This document shows positions 11,820 to 23,506 of a stretch of DNA of 64,000 nt, in pieces. A model generated the notes under the pieces. The model saw only the letters and a program-made list of their open reading frames with translations. It ran no database searches and was not told the DNA's origin. Both the position numbers and the translations under genes were made by a program. Position 1 is the stretch's first letter, and each line of letters opens with the position of its first letter. Origin of the DNA: Symbiodinium natans (lineage: Eukaryota > Sar > Dinophyceae > Suessiales > Symbiodiniaceae); assembly GCA_905221605.1 (NCBI GenBank), contig CAJNDS010002228.1, positions 392,344-456,343 on the forward strand, read 5' to 3'.

Positions 11820-12640
11820 AACTAGCAAGAGTTCAATCGAATGAATGGACGCTTCACTTCACTAGGGAAGCCTCCTGACCTCTCAATTTCTATTTAGTAT
11901 GCCAGGTTGATATTTGACAAGGAGCCTTTAAGAAAGGGAAAGAACACGTTGCAAGTCTGGACACTTCACTGGCGAAAGTCCCTTGACCCTCAAGTGCGCC
12001 GTTCCCCAGCCGAAAAAGTTACCTCCCCACTCATTGCCGGAACTAAGTCCTATTAACTTTGATGAACGCTTCTATTCAAAATCTTATTCGCTTGTTGAAC
12101 AGGCTATTTGGAGTCTTAAGAATTGTTGTCTTCGTTCGAATAGTTAAGACGTTACAGAGATGCTGGCGGGGTCTACTAAATTCTTACAGGTGGGTAACAG
12201 AATGTCATAAGATTGAACGATCAGAAAAATCGAAGCCCTTGTTATCGAGAGGTAAGGGTGTTCATGAGATATACTGTTTCTCAAGAGGTAGCTAGCAGGA
12301 TCCCAGAATGGTTCTTATTGGAACAATGATTCTTCAGCTCCCCGCAAATTCTATATCAACAAGTTCCGACTTTTTCTGTTAAAACCTCATGAACGAAAGC
12401 CTTGCGCAAAACACATGAAGATGTTGGTTCAGTGATTCAAAATATTTAAATGAGACTCTTACCGGGTTTTCATACACAGAAACATATATTCAAGGTCTCA
12501 TTGAATACGCTGTTTAGCTCCCCATTAATGCGGTGTTCCCTTTCGAGGAGTTAGGACGTTGTCGCCCTCGTATGTGTGATATTGCTTGGAAATATAGGGA
12601 GCGCATTAGGACTGATCGTCGAAGGTGAAAATACCTGAAC
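11820..12640 (+). other. AT-rich island with broken protein-like frames
   Basis: Composition is lower in GC than the flanks. Plus-strand frames contain ordinary-looking protein fragments interrupted by stops. Around 12,040-12,130 one frame reads FDERFYSKSYSLVEQAIWSL, and around 12,440-12,620 another runs through FSYTETYIQGLIEYAV, a stop, then FPFEELGRCRPRMCDIAWKY. A 40-bp motif occurs twice in diverged form (11,846-11,886 and 11,958-11,994). I do not recognise the gene. A decayed transferred or retroposed gene, or an organelle-derived insert, are possibilities. Confidence 0.35.
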
Positions 12641-12985
12641 AGTCCGAAAAACCCCAAATCAAGCTTTCGCGGAGCTTCTTCCAGGAAAGTTTTGACTTTT
12701 TGTATTTTTTTTGGATCTTCGGATGTTGTTTTTGATCGTTGGATTTAAACAACCCAACCCGCCTAGGACAGGCATGAAAAGGCACAGGCTTGGCCAACAA
12801 CAGGGGCAACTTTGGGTCACTTGCTAAATTGGTGCTGCTTCGTGTCGAAGCTTGCTCTTCTTTTTTGGCTAGGAAGCGCTTGGCACGTAGAAAAAGGCCA
12901 ACGTAAGTGATATCGGTTAGAGATGCAGGGAACGCAGAGGAGCATGAAGTGTTTACAGCTGTTACATATTCGAGGTTGGTCCATT

Positions 12986-12993
12986 TGGGGGGT

Positions 12994-13024
<31 letters not shown>
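12986..13024. repeat. Poly-G tract
   Basis: Nearly uninterrupted G run. On the minus strand it reads as poly-Pro at the start of an open frame that is otherwise unsupported. Confidence 0.95.
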
Positions 13025-14165
13025 CGACCACACTGACATATACATATATGTATTTATAGAGAGAGGGATAGAGATATATAGATATATCATGCTAGTAAGG
13101 CGCTGTGCAATTTGGGTGGAGGTTTTGGTGTCGTGCACAACTATATATTTAGCATGCCAACTCTAAGACGCCAGCGGGGCTGGAGTGGAGAACGCACCCT
13201 CCTCTAAGGCAACTTCCCAGCAGGAGACACGCTGAAGGAATATCTGTTTGGATGATCGCATGTAATGTAGGCGTCGTTGGATTCCTTCCTGCAGACAGCT
13301 CATGTCGTGTGTGAATCGCAGGATTGGCTGTCCCGGCTTTGAGCAGCTTGCAAGTCACACACACGAAAACATTTCAGAACACCACCGATCGAGACCAGCG
13401 ATAATGATGAAAGAAGATGGTAGTCTGCCAGGGTTCCGCAGGTCTTGGAGCAATAGCCTGAGCCTGCAGTGCAAGCATCTGCCCTTCTGCAGGCTGCAAA
13501 GCAGGCGGCGTCCAAACCAGGCACCCTCTGAGGGATTCGACAATCTGTGGTTCAGAAAGTGTAGCCGTAAGGCGTGGTCGGAAAGATCACGCTTTTGAGG
13601 TGCCCAATCCGTGCTCTGCATGAGAGTTTGGCAAGGTACGAGCGATCTGCCAAGAGGCTACCAGCCTGATTCCACGCATCTCGGATTATTCTGGCAATCC
13701 GGCAGGTGCTTGGCTAGAATCGTAAAAGGGCAGAAGAAGCCCACGCCCTTGCCTCGATGAAGACAACAGATGACGAAGTCCCCCCGCTCTACACAACCAC
13801 TTGGGCTCATTGTGCCCTGTAGGAGAGAAGTTTCAGCATGTGGCATGAGGATTCTTGTTGTGCCAACGGTGCTGGAAGCTGTAGATGTTTGGCTGTTCCT
13901 CTGCAACAAGGAAAAATACTGTGACAGGCACAGGCACAGACACAGGCACAGGCAGAGCCCATGACACATTGCGGCCCTGTGCTTTTCGACGCCCACCTCA
14001 CTCAGCAAAGTGGGTATTAGACTATGTCACAGTCAAGCGTCTTGCACTCATGCGCCCATGCTAACCTAGGCCGACGACGAGCGCCGGCGACTCCTCGCAG
14101 CACGCTGAGGGGAGCCTTGCCGGAACCGAAATGACGTAGAAGCTACGATATACATGTCTGTAACA
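13025..14165. other. No recognised gene
   Basis: Several overlapping 60-120 codon frames on both strands without motifs. A CAGGCA hexamer repeat lies at about 13,925-13,955. Confidence 0.5.
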
Positions 14166-14275
14166 AACAAATGTGTATATACATATGTGTATGTATATAT
14201 ATATATATGTAAATATACATATACATGTATATCTATATGTGTATATGTGTATATATATAAATATCTATGTATGGC
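14166..14275. repeat. AT/GT-rich microsatellite
   Basis: Alternating TATATA, TGTATA and ACATAT words. Confidence 0.85.
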
Positions 14276-15953
14276 ATGGTTACTCTATCGACTATCCATG
14301 TTGAATAACTAGTCCGAAAAGTGCTTCCAAAAAACCAGGAGCCGGCGAAGAGATGGGAATCCCGTGGTCTCTCGCCCAGTTTCTGAAGAAACTGCGCAGG
14401 CGGGTCGGGTCTTCAACAGATTTCCCCGCAAACATCCCCGATGTCCATCACAGTCCGGCATCTGGTCCAAGAGCGCAGCCCTGGGATGCCGACGTGGGAG
14501 GGTTCAAACACCACCCCCGCCAGCCTTTTCTCCGCTCTTGCACGCTCTTGACAGTGGCAGGCCGTCACTTCTAGCTCCAGCAAGTCATCTGCCGTCCCGC
14601 TCCCCTTCCAGAAGGGTGACCAACTTCAGGCAGCAGTCGTGGTTTCGCCTTCACGGTCGATGCATGTTTGAATGGCTGTGCAGAGTCCCTCGAACTAGCT
14701 GCAAGCTGCACGAGCTACTCGCGCATGTGTTGTGCGGCAAACATCGCCATGCGTGCGGCAGGGTGTTCTGCACCTCAGTCCCTGAGCTGTCGAAAAGCGC
14801 CTGAACGCTTGCGCCGAAGGTCTGGAGCAACTCCAAGAACAGCTGGCGAGATGGACAGGTGCTCGAGGCCGCGGTTTTTTGACGCGGCCAGCAAGAAACA
14901 AATAGCATGCTGATAAGTGCTTCTGAACTTGTTGCATTGCATGTTCTCGCCCGTGGAGTTGCGGCCTTCTTCGCTTTGTTCAAGGTCCTGCGCCACGATG
15001 CACCAGCCAAACCTCTACTACACTTTATAATGCCTACAGTAAGCCCCTTGCTGACCAGTCGAAAGCAGACCACAGAAGCCTCGGGTGGAACTTGATATTT
15101 TTCAGAAGCTCTTGGCAAAGCTGCCATTCCCTGGTGCTCTCATACGGAATCGTTCTTGCCATCACAGCCCAGTCTGTGAAACTGACTGTCGTTCATTTTG
15201 CTACACAGCGGACAGGGACTCTACGACTACATTTAACTATATAGAGATATATTTCTTATTTATATATATATATATATACATATGTCTATTTTCATGCACG
15301 TATTCATTGTTTAGTTTGATCTGGTCCTGCCAGGCCTTTCCTGCAGCCTGCGAAGCCGAAGGCTTTGCGGTCCCGGCTGGCACGGTAAAGGCCCTCGAAA
15401 GGGTAGCTGAGAAACCCCGGCAGACCCCAAGTCGTAACAGGACACGTCCTGACGCCCCCGTGCTTCGAGTTTATCCAAGCTGGAGAAGGCTTTTTTATCA
15501 CTTAAGCGCAATGCTATTGGAGCGGGTCGGCAAATCAAGTCAACATGCCTGCAGAGGTATCGTTCGATGCTGGAACCGTCAAGCAGCTGAACAGCACCGG
15601 AGAGGGGGGATTGCTGGTCTTCAAGGGTGTAGGACAGCGTCGGGTTTGGGTTGACGTTTTTCGCATGCCGGTGTGCATATTGAGATCAAGGAGAGTCAGA
15701 GCATTTGAATTGCTGCATTGTTCACACAGCGGCTTTGGTAGGGCCTGGTTGATTGAAACGCTGCGGCCTGGACATGTCGCAAAGCCATTGATGGAGTCCC
15801 TCAGATCGCGATTAGCACTTGCTGTTACTCCTGCATTTCTTGCCTTGCTGGAATGGGCAAGGTGGGTCATGCCTGCTCAAGCCGCCTCATTGCTCAGACC
15901 GACCCTTGGAAGCATCTTGGAGGTAGTCAAGGGCCAGCACCAGACAAGGGGTT
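14276..15953. other. No recognised gene
   Basis: Open frames reach 189 codons but overlap on both strands and look compositional. A (TA)n stretch lies at about 15,259-15,286. No domain or exon chain can be supported. Confidence 0.5.
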
Positions 15954-16051
15954 GAGGGTTTAGGGGGTTTAGGGCTTAGGGCTTAGGGTTTAGGGTTTAG
16001 GGGGTTTACGGGGTTTAGGGGGTTTAGGGGGTTAGGGTTTAGGGTTTGGGG
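15954..16051. repeat. Degenerate telomere-type tract (TTTAGGG/TTTAGGGGG)n
   Basis: About twelve units, several with extra G (TTTAGGGGG) or CTTAGGG variants. Confidence 0.9.
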
Positions 16052-17950
16052 TGCCTGGCTTGATACCTTCCTGAAACATGGCGTATTTTAGCAGTCTGCA
16101 CAGGTGTTGAGGCCCAGGGCTCACATGCTCAGCAAGACCGTGTGCTTGCCCGTGAGGCGTCCGAAGAGCTAGCGCAAGGTGGCAGTTCACAGACTTGTTG
16201 TCATCGTGCGGAAAAAAGGGGCTCGGAAGCTTGCAGACACATTCTATATTTATGTGTATATGTCTATTACATGACATATCATATCAATAGTAGAACTTAT
16301 CCAGAAGGCTTGGCAATTTCGTGGGCGAGGCTGGGCGTGCGCCACCTCGAAGGTGCGACTCATCGTGAGTCTCGCAAACGGCGACTTACGGACGAGCCCA
16401 AACTCGCGCGTGCAGGTGTCCAACAAGCTCTTCTTGGGGCCGCCGGGCCCATTGCAAAGGCCTGACCCGCAGTGCCCCATGGCGCTCGTTCCGCTTGGAA
16501 ATCCGCAAATGTACTCTTGGTGTTTTGCACATCATCATTGCCACTGACGAGATTGAAATCAAATCTGCATGTAAGTGTAGTCGACTTGGAGCACAACCAA
16601 TGGCGATCAAGTGCTGGCGTGCTGGCCATGACCAAAGGAGATCACACGTGCAAATGTAGACCATGGGGCGACGTCTCGCAGCGCCCTCGCGGGCGCGGCT
16701 CGCAGCGTGCTCAGTGCCGGTAGGATGGCGCGTTGCTGAAAGGTTGCAGCTGGTGGCAGATATGTTGCAAGTGCAAGGGCACATACCCTGCTATCACTCT
16801 TGCGAGATCCGACTTGTGTAGCAACGTCGACAAATCGGTTGGAAGTCGCCGGCGGTCTGCCGCTCAGTGGAGGGGCTCAGGTGCTCAACTCGCTGGCGAC
16901 ACCAATTCGTGCTGCGCGGTGTGCCGCATGCCGTCGCCTTTTCACCCGTCAGGGCTTTGGCCGCCACTCAACTCTCGCTTCATCCTGGCGCATGTTCGGG
17001 GGGATTGCGCTGACTGACGACCGGAAGAACGCAGCTTTGCAGCTTTGCCGCGGCCACAGTCTGGTTGAAACGAATCGCGTGCCACCCATTCTTCTTCGGC
17101 CAAAGTGACAGCCCTGCCGATGGCGCTGCGCGTGGCATGATTCTCCAAGCGACCACGGCGTGTCGTGGTGCTGCACAAGCTTGCGTGCCGCATCCGCGTT
17201 TGTTCAATCGGGGCCCATTCAACTGTCTAGGGCAGACGTACTAGATGCAGAGAACGTCATGAGCTTTGAAAGCAGGAAAGGTGACTTTCGTCACGCAAGC
17301 GTGGTAGCAAATCCATGGCCGACAGCACCCATTAACAGGTTTCACAGGCACCAGGCTATACTTCGTTCATTTGTTTTTTGTTTGTTACCCCTGCGTTTCC
17401 TGCTTAGTGTTCGCACGTTTCCTCACGACATGGCTTTGACGACCGGCAATGTTATACAATGTTGCGTGATACGGGGAGTGAGCGAAATAATAAATGAAAT
17501 CATAAAAGCCCGTATGAAGGAACTGAACTACAAGGGTTCTTGAGCCATGAGACCATATGGACAGTCAAGGCAGCCGCACCAGTGCAAGAAACCCAGGGTT
17601 TTTAAACGTCAAAACACCAGAATTCTGAGCCCATTAGGTTTCTGTCCAGAGCATTTAGGTTTTGTGTTTAACGTTAAAAAAATCATCCTGGAACTTGAAA
17701 CCCGACCCCCTGGGTGAAGATGCTTCCTGATGTCGTGCAAATTTGGCAACATGTCTCCATTTCCTCTGTGTAAAAACCTGTCTGTTTCTGGCTTATTTGA
17801 ATCATCTAAATCTCGTGCAAAGCAAAGGATCGTGTTTACTCATGCGGACGAAATTCTCAGAAAATGCTTTGAATCAGACTGTGTTAAGGACTGGGCTTGT
17901 TTACGTTAAAAGGCGGCTTAAAGAATTTTGCACTGGCTTTAATACATACC
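16052..17950. other. No secure gene; possible retroelement remnant near 16.83-16.95 kb
   Basis: A plus-strand frame near 16,830-16,920 reads EVAGGLPLSGGAQV, weakly like the block after the reverse transcriptase in the neighbouring retroelement copies (compare RRIEVLANG followed by LWHGSQLAVDAT near 22.3 kb). The similarity is short and I treat it as tentative. Confidence 0.3.
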
Positions 17951-17969
17951 CGCCCCCCCCCCCCCCCCC
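17951..17969. repeat. Poly-C tract
   Basis: C run interrupted by one A. It gives poly-Pro in one frame. Confidence 0.9.
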
Positions 17970-18152
17970 AGCCCCCCAAACAAATTTAGGTGGTATAGGG
18001 CCTGAGCTGAAGCCAAGGCGCTTAAGCCCCGCTGTCTAGACTTCGAGGGCTGAAGCCATGGCGGCCATAAACCCTGAAGCCTTTCGAACCTTGAGGCCTT
18101 GAAGGCTTCTAGGGCCTAAAAGGCCTAAAATGTAAAACAACTCTCCCCAAAA

Positions 18153-18285
18153 AACTTGTGATTATAGCGAAGGCTTGAAACCTTTAGACCACGGACCCCC
18201 AAAACTAAGAAATAACTTGCGATTATAGCGGGTGACCCCAGAACACCTGAGTTCGCAGAATACTGGTGGACAACTTGTGATTATA
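18153..18285. repeat. Three spaced copies of a 17-bp motif
   Basis: AACTTGTGATTATAGCG occurs at 18,153-18,169, with one change at 18,214-18,230, and shortened at 18,272-18,285. Spacing is about 60 bp, so an old tandem duplication of about 60 bp is likely. Confidence 0.75.
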
Positions 18286-18399
18286 TAGACCCTATAGAAA
18301 TATTAATGCCAGTGCAACATTACCAGCATCAAGCCTTGGTCTCAGCTTCGGATGCTCGCACCCTTCGGCTCACAAAAGGTTGGCTAAGCCCAGCCGCCC

Positions 18400-18760
18400 G
18401 AGTTGGAAACAATGCCAAGACCCAACCCGAGGCGCACAATGCCACCTGCGGGTGACCCATGCCGGGCTGCGGCCACTCGCACGAACCCATGCGTGCCCAC
18501 ATACCGACCTGCTCGCACGCCCGGCCAGGCTCGCAGAAAGTGCATGGGTCGGTGTGGCGCGCGAGGCCGTCCAAAAAGAACAGTCGTTTCGCAGCGGCTG
18601 ACGCGCACCACCGCCCCACGCCAAGCGTGGCAGCGTGGCGTTGTAAAGCATCGCATACCACTGCCCACAAAAAATTGCATCGCCACTTCCGGCTGTGCTT
18701 TGTGTGCAACGCAAAGCTGGTTTCCCCATTGCCGGAACGAGGTCGCGCTGGATATCTTGA
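18400..18760 (+). mobile_element. Retroelement fragment (post-RT domain)
   Basis: Plus-strand frames give ESAWVGVAREAV near 18,530-18,580 and then, in a shifted frame, LCFVCNAKLVSPL near 18,690-18,740. Both blocks recur in the same order in the copy at 27.6-27.8 kb (EQAWVQVAREAV, then CDATLVSPLGRDG). The frames are broken by indels, so this is a dead partial copy. It ends where the CATCTTT minisatellite begins. Confidence 0.65.
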
Positions 18761-18764
18761 TCAT

Positions 18765-19445
18765 CTGTCTCATCTTAAATTCTCATCTTTTTGCCAAAGG
18801 GATTACCATCTTCTCATCTTTAACATCTTTCTCATCTGTCTCACAAGTATCTTTTAACCGTCTTTGCCATCCTTCTCGTCTTTCTCATCTTTACCATCTT
18901 TCTCATCTTTATCACCTTTTCCATATTTCTCATCTTTTTCATCTTTTTCATCTTTTTCATCTTTTCATCATTCCCATCTTTCTCATCTGTCTCATCTTTA
19001 TCTTCTTTCTCATCTGTCTCATTTTTCACATGCTTCATCTTAATATCTTAATCATATGTTTGATCTTTCTCATCTTTCATTCTCGTCTTTACCATCGTTT
19101 TCATCTTCTCATCTTATTCATCTTTTCCATCTTTCTCATCTTTGGCATCTTCCCATCAGTGCCATCTTCACCATCTTTCTCATCTTAGTCGTCTTTACCC
19201 ATCTTTGTTATCTGTCTCATCTTTAGCACCTTGTCCATCTTTCCCATCTTTCTCATCTTTACCCCATCTTTCTCATCTTTCTCTTCTTTCTCATCTTTGT
19301 CACCTTTCTCATCTTGCTCATCTTTCTCACCTTTCTCATCTTTCTCATTTTTGTCATCTTTGTCATCTTTACCATCTTTCTCACCTGTCTCATCTTTCTC
19401 GCGTTTCTCATCTTTGTCATCCTGATCATCTTGTCCATCTTTCTC
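18765..19445. repeat. Minisatellite built on TCATCTTT
   Basis: About 680 bp of irregular 8-12 bp units (TCATCTTTC, TCATCTGTC, CCATCTTTA). It produces Ser/Phe/Leu/His frames on the plus strand and Lys/Met/Arg on the minus strand, neither of which is a real protein. It sits between two fragments of the same retroelement family. Confidence 0.9.
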
Positions 19446-19454
19446 ATAGGTAAA

Positions 19455-19800
19455 CCGTCTTTCTTATCATCGGGCGCCTCCGCCCCGAGGCCTTGCAACC
19501 GTGGGAATCCGACGGCAACATCCCTGCTACGGCGCAGGATGCCTTGTGGCATGTGTTTTTGGGGGACGCTGCCACTTCCGATCTTGCGCAGGCCGCCCCT
19601 CTTCAGTCGCTCCAGCCGCCGTTCAGCCCGGAGTTTCCCGCCGAATCACCGGAGTCCCGAACTCGCGCAGCGTCCAGCCGATGAACCCCTTACCTGCCCA
19701 AGCATTGTCCTCCGACTACGGCACCATCCACGACCCACCGCTGCTCATCACCCCGGCGGAAGGTGGGGAGCAGGGTGACCCATGCTGGTTTTTTTCTCTT
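19455..19800 (+). mobile_element. Retroelement fragment with RT motif GGEQGDP
   Basis: A plus-strand frame contains PAEGGEQGDPCWFFSLG at about 19,750-19,800. This is the equivalent of RT motif B (RG-x-QGD in LINEs). A shifted frame 250 bp upstream reads ALQPWESDGNIPATAQDAL, matching the template-contact region (compare LTALRKPNGDVRG at about 21.32 kb). The fragment is truncated just after motif B. Confidence 0.6.
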
Positions 19801-19859
19801 GGCTTGGCGCCGCCATCTTGAGTATACCTCGTTGTCGCCCACTTGCAGCAGGTGATCAC

Positions 19860-21790
19860 TCGCCAGGCCACGCTTTTGGACCAACTCCCCACCCAGACGC
19901 ACGGGTCACGTGGCTGCTACTGTCCTGCTGTTGTTGTGCTGCCCCGCGCGCCCAGTACGCACTGCGCACGGTGCCACATGACCTCCACGCGAGTTTGCTC
20001 CTTGCGCGCCCCCTCCCCCATTGTACATTTTTAAGGAGGTGGGGGTGAGCCTGCCACGACAGCTGCACGTGCGGGGGACGAGCGGCAGGGGCAGGCGCAG
20101 GCGCCGCAGGAGCACAATGCGGAACTGCGCATTCGGAATGGACGCAGCCTCGTGCGTGGGCGCGACGGTGATGGCTCGGGCAGAGTGTGGCCCAGCCTGC
20201 GACAGCAGCAGCGCACGGGACGCAAGGGGGAGGTCAGAAAGATGCGTCTCACAAGCGCGCTTGCAGCCGCGCGCTGGCAGGACCGCCGAGGCGTCAAGGA
20301 GAAAGGGCGCTGAGGGCATCGCGTGCCTGATTCGCAGCGGTCGCCGCGGGCAAGGGCACATGGCCCTGCAAGGCAAGAGCAGCCGGTCTGCAGCTACCGG
20401 CGCTCGGGCGTGGATAACAGGCAGCGCGTCGCACCAGGAGGCAATGGGCAGTTTGGCGGGCAGCAACTGCGGAGCGCAGACCAAACCCCCCAAACCGCAA
20501 GGCCAGCTGCGCCGTGCGCAGGCTGGGGTCAGGCAGGGGCGCGGCCTCCAGCTGCAAACCTGGAAAGGAACCTTGTCCTTTCAGTTCAGAAAGTAACCTT
20601 TACGAGGGCATGTCGTTCGGCAAGTGATCTGATGGCTTTGGCAGAGCCGACGAAAACAAAAATGATGAGAAAAACTCTACCAAAAACAAGGATTTGATAC
20701 ATGTGGTAATTAGTGCAAAAGCAACCACGATTCCTGCAGGCCCTCGACAAGTGGGATGCGCTACAGGGACAGTCATGTTGCTCACACGCTAGTTCCAGTC
20801 GCCGCTGGACGCAGGCGTCACTGCCGAAGGGCGCGCCAAGGACGCCGAGGCCTTGTTGGTCAGGCGGCAGTGCCCATGCACACAGCGGCGTCCGGGTCCG
20901 TTTGCAGTGCGGAGATGCCACGAGGCTCCTCCTGGCCACTCCAAATACGTGTTTTGGTACGGTTGACCTCAACGCGCGCGTGGGCCCACAGTGCCCGCCG
21001 GTGGGCCTCGTAAAATTCACACACTCGTTCCGGCGAGCAAATACTGCACGTGTCGTCGAAATGCGCGAGAATCGCTTCTCTGCCCCTAAGCTGCGACTGA
21101 ACCTCCTTGAGCTCTGGCCATTGAGCGAGGGAGTATAGGGTGGGCATCACCTTGCTCCCCGCCCGCCGCGTGTGCGATGTGATTTTCACCCGTAAAACTG
21201 GCGGGCGAAGGGGAGGTGCGGACGCAACGCTGGCCGGGCCAGAGCGCGCCGAGCATCGCCTGGGACGCATGGTCGACGGCACCAACCGCGTCAATGGAAA
21301 ATGATAGCCATGCCGCGAACGTCACCATTGGGCTTGCGCAGCGCCGTGAGGTGGAGCGGGAAAGCGCGTCGACTGCGGCAGGTATACCTCCGTCCGCGCA
21401 AAGCTGACAACGACGGGGGGCGGACGCCTCCAATGCAGCGAGCAGGAACTTGTACTGTTCGGCGGTGGCGGCAGAATGCGGCAGACAACCTTGGGGTAGT
21501 TCCGCGCTTGGAGCTGCGCAATGCGCCTGCTGCATCGTCAATGCAACGCACTGTGCCGGGCCGTTGTCGACCTGCAGCGTGATTTCCGCCTGGCACCAGC
21601 AGAGCTGCCCCCGGTGCGCGTGGGCACAGGCGTGTTCTGGGAGACTGCTCGGCATTGGCACATGCCTGCTTCGCCGCAGAAACAGGTTGTGAGCGTGCAT
21701 CGCGGACCAACCGCTCGACGTTCCCGGTTTCGAAGAGCTCAATGCGATGAAGGGAGCATTTTCCACTAAACTGCTGCACCAGAGCCAACA
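19860..21790 (-). mobile_element. Decayed non-LTR-type reverse transcriptase, longest copy of its family
   Basis: Read on the minus strand, the blocks occur in order: LTALRKPNGDVRG (about 21,350-21,300), HAAGGEQGDA (about 21,170), SLAQWPELKEVQSQL followed by AILAHFDDTCSIC, which is catalytic motif C with both Asp present (about 21,130-21,030), ALWAHARVEVNRTKTRIWSG (about 20,980), LPPDQQGLGVLGAPFGSDA (about 20,850), LALRFGGFGLRSAV (about 20,500), and FRIVLLRRLRLPLPLVPRTC (about 20,120-20,060). The frame changes several times, so no full protein can be made. The element would copy RNA into DNA for retrotransposition. The family is seen as many fragments in 18.4-30.1 kb. Exact clade assignment needs a search. 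Confidence 0.75.
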
Positions 21791-22179
21791 TGGGACAGAT
21801 GGCCCCTCACAAGAAGATGACAGTGCTCCATGCCATATGCGAAAGGCCCTTTACGTTACGCAGCTTGGCTCGTGCAGCGTCGGGCGGGCAACAAACACGC
21901 GTGCTGCATACTGTATGGGGCCCTGTCGAGCATGGCCACGGACGCGGCTCGAGAGGCCCTCGCCATCGACCTGAACAAATTCGCGTCAGCCCAAGCCATG
22001 GCGGAGCACGAGTTGCGCGCAAGCACCGGCAGTTGTGGACATAAAATTGTAAACGCTTTCATTTTTACAATTTTGAACTGGCCCCCGAGGAGTGCCACAA
22101 ATCACGGGGGCGGGGCCCAAAACGCAAATTACAATTTCAGCACCCCCCACGTTTTAGGGTGTGGGGGTGCAGGCTCGAC

Positions 22180-22440
22180 GCTTTTAGGCACCACCGTGCT
22201 GCGTGCGCTACCAGCGGCGTGCTCGCCGCGCGCGCAGGGCCAATTGAGCGCGTTGCGCGGTTTGCCGCGACCGCGTCGCCGACATGAACATCGACGTGCC
22301 GTCGCAGACGACAGGCGCATCGAAGTCCTGGCCAACGGCTAGTCCCTTTGGCACGGCTCGCAGCTCGCGGTTGACGCCACGCATGGGCACGCTCCTGGCT
22401 GCGGCGAGCATCGCCAGAGCGTGAATGCCAGTCATTTTTT
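22180..22440 (+). mobile_element. Retroelement fragment (post-RT block)
   Basis: A plus-strand frame reads ADDRRIEVLANG, a stop, then SLWHGSQLAVDAT at about 22,300-22,380. This is a block that follows the RT in this family. It is broken by a stop and faces away from the longer minus-strand copy just upstream. Confidence 0.55.
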
Positions 22441-22639
22441 TTTGTTTTTACCATTCCACTCTTCCCTACGCGGCGCGCAGTGGCAGCTTCGGCCAACTCG
22501 ACCACTTCGCTGAGCGTCGGCAAAAAAAAAGCGTCGGCTGCCCATCGCATCCCGGCGGCGCTGGTGGGGGAAGCTCGCATGGACCGAGATCGTGGGCCTC
22601 GCTGCATCTCGCTGCCCCATCGCCCAACGACCTTAGATG

Positions 22640-22995
22640 CCAGCACCGAGCAACCGCGCGAGTTTAAGGCGCCGTGCGACTTCGATGGCCGCATCACGAT
22701 CGCGACTTCCCGGCTACGGTATCCCGTCCGGTGACGGGCACAGCGCCCGGCTGCGCCTGGTGGCCGATCGTCGGCCGGGATCCCAGGCGTGGTGGTCTGC
22801 AGAAGCCATTGTTGAGGCACAACGCGGCCTTCAGCGCCAACCGCCTCGCGAGCGACCCGCACCCACACGCGTTCGAGGAGCGGGGCTCGGGCTGACGCAT
22901 GCAGCACGGTGATCCCCGTATGGTTCATCGAATTCCGAACACGTGGTGGCGCATGTGCCGCAAGCCTGCCTCCTGAAGTTCGCGGCAGCCTCCAT
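22640..22995 (-). mobile_element. Retroelement fragment, minus strand
   Basis: Read on the minus strand, it gives EPYGDHRAACVSP and then, after a frame change, VRVAREAVGAEGRVVPQQWL near 22,870-22,820, followed by IPADDRPP. The same order is seen on the plus strand at 27.55-27.75 kb (DVLGDHFAACPRTG, VQVAREAVGPEGRVVPQQWL). Confidence 0.65.
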
Positions 22996-23091
22996 TCTGA
23001 GCTGGTGCCGCGGTTCCTCCATCTTCTCGGGTCGTCCAGGTGGAGCAAGCCCAATTCTGCCTGGGGTCACGGAGGCCTGGAAAAGGCTTGA

Positions 23092-23350
23092 GTGCGGTCC
23101 GGGGGGCGCTGGAATGACCAGGCCCGCACTTTCCTGCGGACCCTGACGCGACTGCAGCGCGGCGAGCGGTTGGGCGCGCCGTTGGTTGGGGCTTTTGTCC
23201 GTCGCGATCCAAGTGGCCGTTGCCAAGACCGCCCTGGGCACGGCTGCAGCAGGACTGCTGCCTTCCGGCCCCAGCATGGTGCCGCGCCTGGAGGCCGTGC
23301 TGTCGGCTGGCGGCGCCGGGCCTGGCCTGCCGCCGCTGCGGCCATAGGCG
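23092..23350 (+). mobile_element. Retroelement 3' end fragment, plus strand
   Basis: A plus-strand frame gives GGRWNDQARTFLRTLTRL near 23,105-23,160, then in a shifted frame ARRWLGLLSVAIQVAVAKTAL. These match GGRWNDESQRLFKQLIRL and ARRWWSALSVAVQRALCSAAL of the copy ending near 28.21 kb. It lies in inverted orientation to the fragment at 22.64-22.99 kb, so this part of the region was rearranged. Confidence 0.65.
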
Positions 23351-23506
23351 CCCAGCGCGCGAGACCATGACGCTTTCGCTTTCGCTTTCGCCCGTTCGGG
23401 TCCACGTGAAACATTACAAGCGTCAGATTGTTCCTGCTGCTAGTGGACCACGGTCCTATAAGGACATGGGGAATGGGGGCGTGCTTGAGTGTTGGCACGA
23501 TTCGGT

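Noticed and set aside
12606-13031. Minus-strand frame starting with poly-Pro
   Set aside because: The poly-Pro comes from a poly-G tract. The rest has no motif and no splice support.
13922-13955. Arg/His repeat peptide
   Set aside because: It is a CAGGCA hexamer microsatellite in a short frame.
18765-19445. CRISPR-like array
   Set aside because: Units are irregular 8-12 bp words without constant repeats or unique spacers. It is a minisatellite.
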